From assembly GCA_910584975.1 (NCBI GenBank), contig CAJUEA010000026.1:1-22536 (forward strand): a stretch of DNA of 22,536 nt, written 5' to 3'. Within the stretch, counting starts at the first letter, position 1. The number at the start of each line of letters is the position of its first letter. This document shows, one piece after another, positions 21,626 through 22,536 of the stretch. Made by a program: the position numbers and the translations under genes. This DNA is from an uncultured Christensenella sp. GTDB lineage: Bacteria; Bacillota; Clostridia; Christensenellales; UBA3700. Under the pieces are notes generated by a model. That model had not been told where the DNA came from. It saw nothing but the letters and a program-made list of their open reading frames with translations, and did no database searches.

Positions 21626-21733
21626 ATGTGTTTTAAATGCTATTTCCGATTTGTCCAATATGAATTTGCACTTGTAATTTTAAGATTATTTTTTAATATG
21701 ATAAAAATTTATTATTTTTTAAAAAATTATTAG
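21626..21733 (+). CDS. Possible 35-aa peptide or leader ORF
   Basis: An ATG at 21626 follows GAGGATAGGG and opens a 35-codon frame ending TAG at 21731. The product is MCFKCYFRFVQYEFALVILRL followed by an Ile/Tyr/Phe/Lys-rich tail, with one hydrophobic stretch and an N-terminal CFKC. The only support is its place just behind a perfect promoter and a passable ribosome binding site. The same stretch could instead be an untranslated RNA: GGGAATA (21619-21625) can pair with TATTTCC (21641-21647). Confidence 0.25.
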   Translation: MCFKCYFRFVQYEFALVILRLFFNMIKIYYFLKNY

Positions 21734-21741
21734 CAAAATAA

Positions 21742-21770
21742 TTGACAATAATTGATTTATATGGTATTAT
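21742..21770 (+). promoter_or_regulatory. Promoter P2 of the tRNA operon
   Basis: TTGACA (21742-21747), 17 bases, TATTAT (21765-21770), with TGG before the -10 making an extended -10. Predicted start near 21777, about 13 bases before tRNA-Gly. Confidence 0.8.
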
Positions 21771-21789
21771 CTAATGGCGTTGAGATTAT

Positions 21790-21863
21790 GCGGGTGTAGT
21801 TCAATGGTAGAATCCCAGCCTTCCAAGCTGGTCGTGTGGGTTCGATTCCCATCACCCGCTCCA
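21790..21863 (+). tRNA. tRNA-Gly(TCC)
   Basis: Acceptor arms GCGGGTG/CACCCGC; anticodon stem CCAGC/GCTGG with loop CTTCCAA gives anticodon TCC. The T-loop GTTCGATTC is intact and CCA is encoded. Confidence 0.96.
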
Positions 21864-21868
21864 GTTAT

Positions 21869-21945
21869 GGGTCAGTAGCTCAGTTGGATAGAGCAACGGC
21901 CTTCTAAGCCGTAGGTCAGGGGTTCGAATCCCTTCTGGCTCACCA
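21869..21945 (+). tRNA. tRNA-Arg(TCT)
   Basis: Acceptor arms GGGTCAG/CTGGCTC (two G-U pairs); anticodon stem ACGGC/GCCGT with loop CTTCTAA gives TCT. CCA is encoded. Confidence 0.96.
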
Positions 21946-21950
21946 AATGT

Positions 21951-22028
21951 GGTGGGTATAGCGCAGTTGGCTAGCGCGCCAGGTTGTGGCCCTGGAGGTC
22001 AAGGGTTCAATTCCCTTTACTCACCCCA
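21951..22028 (+). tRNA. tRNA-His(GTG)
   Basis: Acceptor arms GTGGGTA/TACTCAC plus the extra G-1 at 21951 opposite C73, the identity mark of tRNA-His. Loop TTGTGGC gives anticodon GTG. CCA is encoded. Confidence 0.96.
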
Positions 22029-22096
22029 TTAAATTATTAATCAGTTTGTATAAACAAAACAAATATTTTTGATAGCGATTAAGTGCGATACAATAT

Positions 22097-22171
22097 TGGG
22101 GTGTCGCCAAGCGGTAAGGCACCAGATTTTGATTCTGGCATTCGTAGGTTCAAATCCTGCCACCCCAGCCA
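22097..22171 (+). tRNA. tRNA-Gln(TTG)
   Basis: Acceptor arms TGGGGTG/CACCCCA; anticodon stem CCAGA/TCTGG with loop TTTTGAT gives TTG. CCA is encoded. 68 bases of plain AT-rich DNA separate it from tRNA-His. Confidence 0.96.
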
Positions 22172-22260
22172 ATATAATTTAAAACTGAATATATGTACAT
22201 TATTATTGTGTAAATTTCTTTAATAATGATTTGCTTATGCCTAAAATTAATTTTAATTAA

Positions 22261-22335
22261 TGGGGTATCGCCAAGCGGTAAGGCATCGGACTCTGACTCC
22301 GACACTCGGGGGTTCGAATCCCTCTACCCCAGCCA
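22261..22335 (+). tRNA. tRNA-Gln(CTG)
   Basis: Acceptor arms TGGGGTA/TACCCCA; anticodon stem TCGGA/TCCGA with loop CTCTGAC gives CTG. It shares its D-arm sequence with the preceding tRNA-Gln, suggesting a local duplication. CCA is encoded. Confidence 0.96.
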
Positions 22336-22395
22336 AAAGCAAAAAAGATTTTGAGTTTAAAATTATAAATTAAAATTTAATATCAACATTTTTAT

Positions 22396-22471
22396 GATCC
22401 ATTAGCTCAGTCGGTAGAGCACTTGACTTTTAATCAAGGTGTCTGGAGTTCGAATCTCCAATGGGTCACCA
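22396..22471 (+). tRNA. tRNA-Lys(TTT)
   Basis: Acceptor arms GATCCAT/ATGGGTC; anticodon stem CTTGA/TCAAG with loop CTTTTAA gives TTT. CCA is encoded. Confidence 0.96.
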
Positions 22472-22482
22472 TTAATTTTTTT

Positions 22483-22536
22483 GCGGATGTGGCGGAATTG
22501 GCAGACGCGCTAGACTTAGGATCTAGTATCTACGAT
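22483..22536 (+). tRNA. tRNA-Leu(TAG), cut by the window end
   Basis: It starts GCGGATGTGGCGGAATTGG; anticodon stem CTAGA/TCTAG with loop CTTAGGA gives TAG. The variable arm begins just before the last base; the T-arm and acceptor 3' strand are missing. Confidence 0.93.

Noticed and set aside
21790..22536. tRNA cluster as an integration attachment site
   Set aside because: No integrase and no repeated tRNA 3' end was seen in the window.
1..22536. CRISPR array, rRNA genes or complete insertion sequence
   Set aside because: No regularly spaced direct repeats, no rRNA sequence and no transposase frame were found on either strand.

Overview
The window looks like chromosomal DNA of a low-GC Bacillota (Firmicutes), most likely an uncultured gut or anaerobic member of the Clostridia. 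The evidence is AT-rich spacers, strong GGAGG-type ribosome binding sites, near-consensus sigma-A promoters, an HPr kinase/phosphorylase, a Bacillus-type DNA polymerase I with no visible proofreading residues, a dockerin-type surface protein, and tRNA genes that all encode CCA. The genus cannot be named from sequence alone.

Layout. 1-2052 is the 3' part of a secreted beta-helix protein ending in a dockerin-like domain. 2154-2268 holds a terminator and two more hairpins. 2375-2581 (minus) is a small Cys/Asn/Gly-rich protein with a sigma-K-like promoter, divergent from an ArsR-type regulator (2728-3090). 3310-7882 is a housekeeping block: uvrC, a Cof-type HAD phosphatase, hprK and nadE, closed by a terminator that overlaps the nadE stop. 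8033-8647 (minus) is a small serine recombinase with no visible mobile element around it. 8979-10127 is a lipoprotein with Cys/His zinc-ribbon-like repeats and a BspA-like segment, behind a perfect consensus promoter. 10361-12076 (minus) is a Na/phosphate cotransporter family protein with a PhoU-like tail. 12456-15619 is polA-coaE, overlapping by one base. 15802-19598 holds an orphan IscU/NifU-type scaffold, an alpha/beta hydrolase, an MmcQ/YjbR protein and a two-gene ABC-2 exporter. 19718-20215 is a GNAT acetyltransferase.

The most distinctive module is 20252-21555. A 66-residue Cro-like regulator, apparently made from a leaderless mRNA, is divergent from a two-gene operon of unrecognised membrane proteins (one TM plus helices; two TM plus a zinc ribbon). 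The operon promoter is a perfect TTGACA-17-TATAAT with one 16-bp palindrome inside the spacer and a second just past the start site, about three helical turns apart. This is a complete self-contained switch controlling membrane proteins of unknown job.

The window ends in a tRNA operon behind two tandem strong promoters: Gly(TCC), Arg(TCT), His(GTG), Gln(TTG), Gln(CTG), Lys(TTT) and a truncated Leu(TAG). A short dispersed intergenic repeat (core AAAATCGATAYTAA) occurs at least five times, and one REP-like hairpin element lies after coaE.
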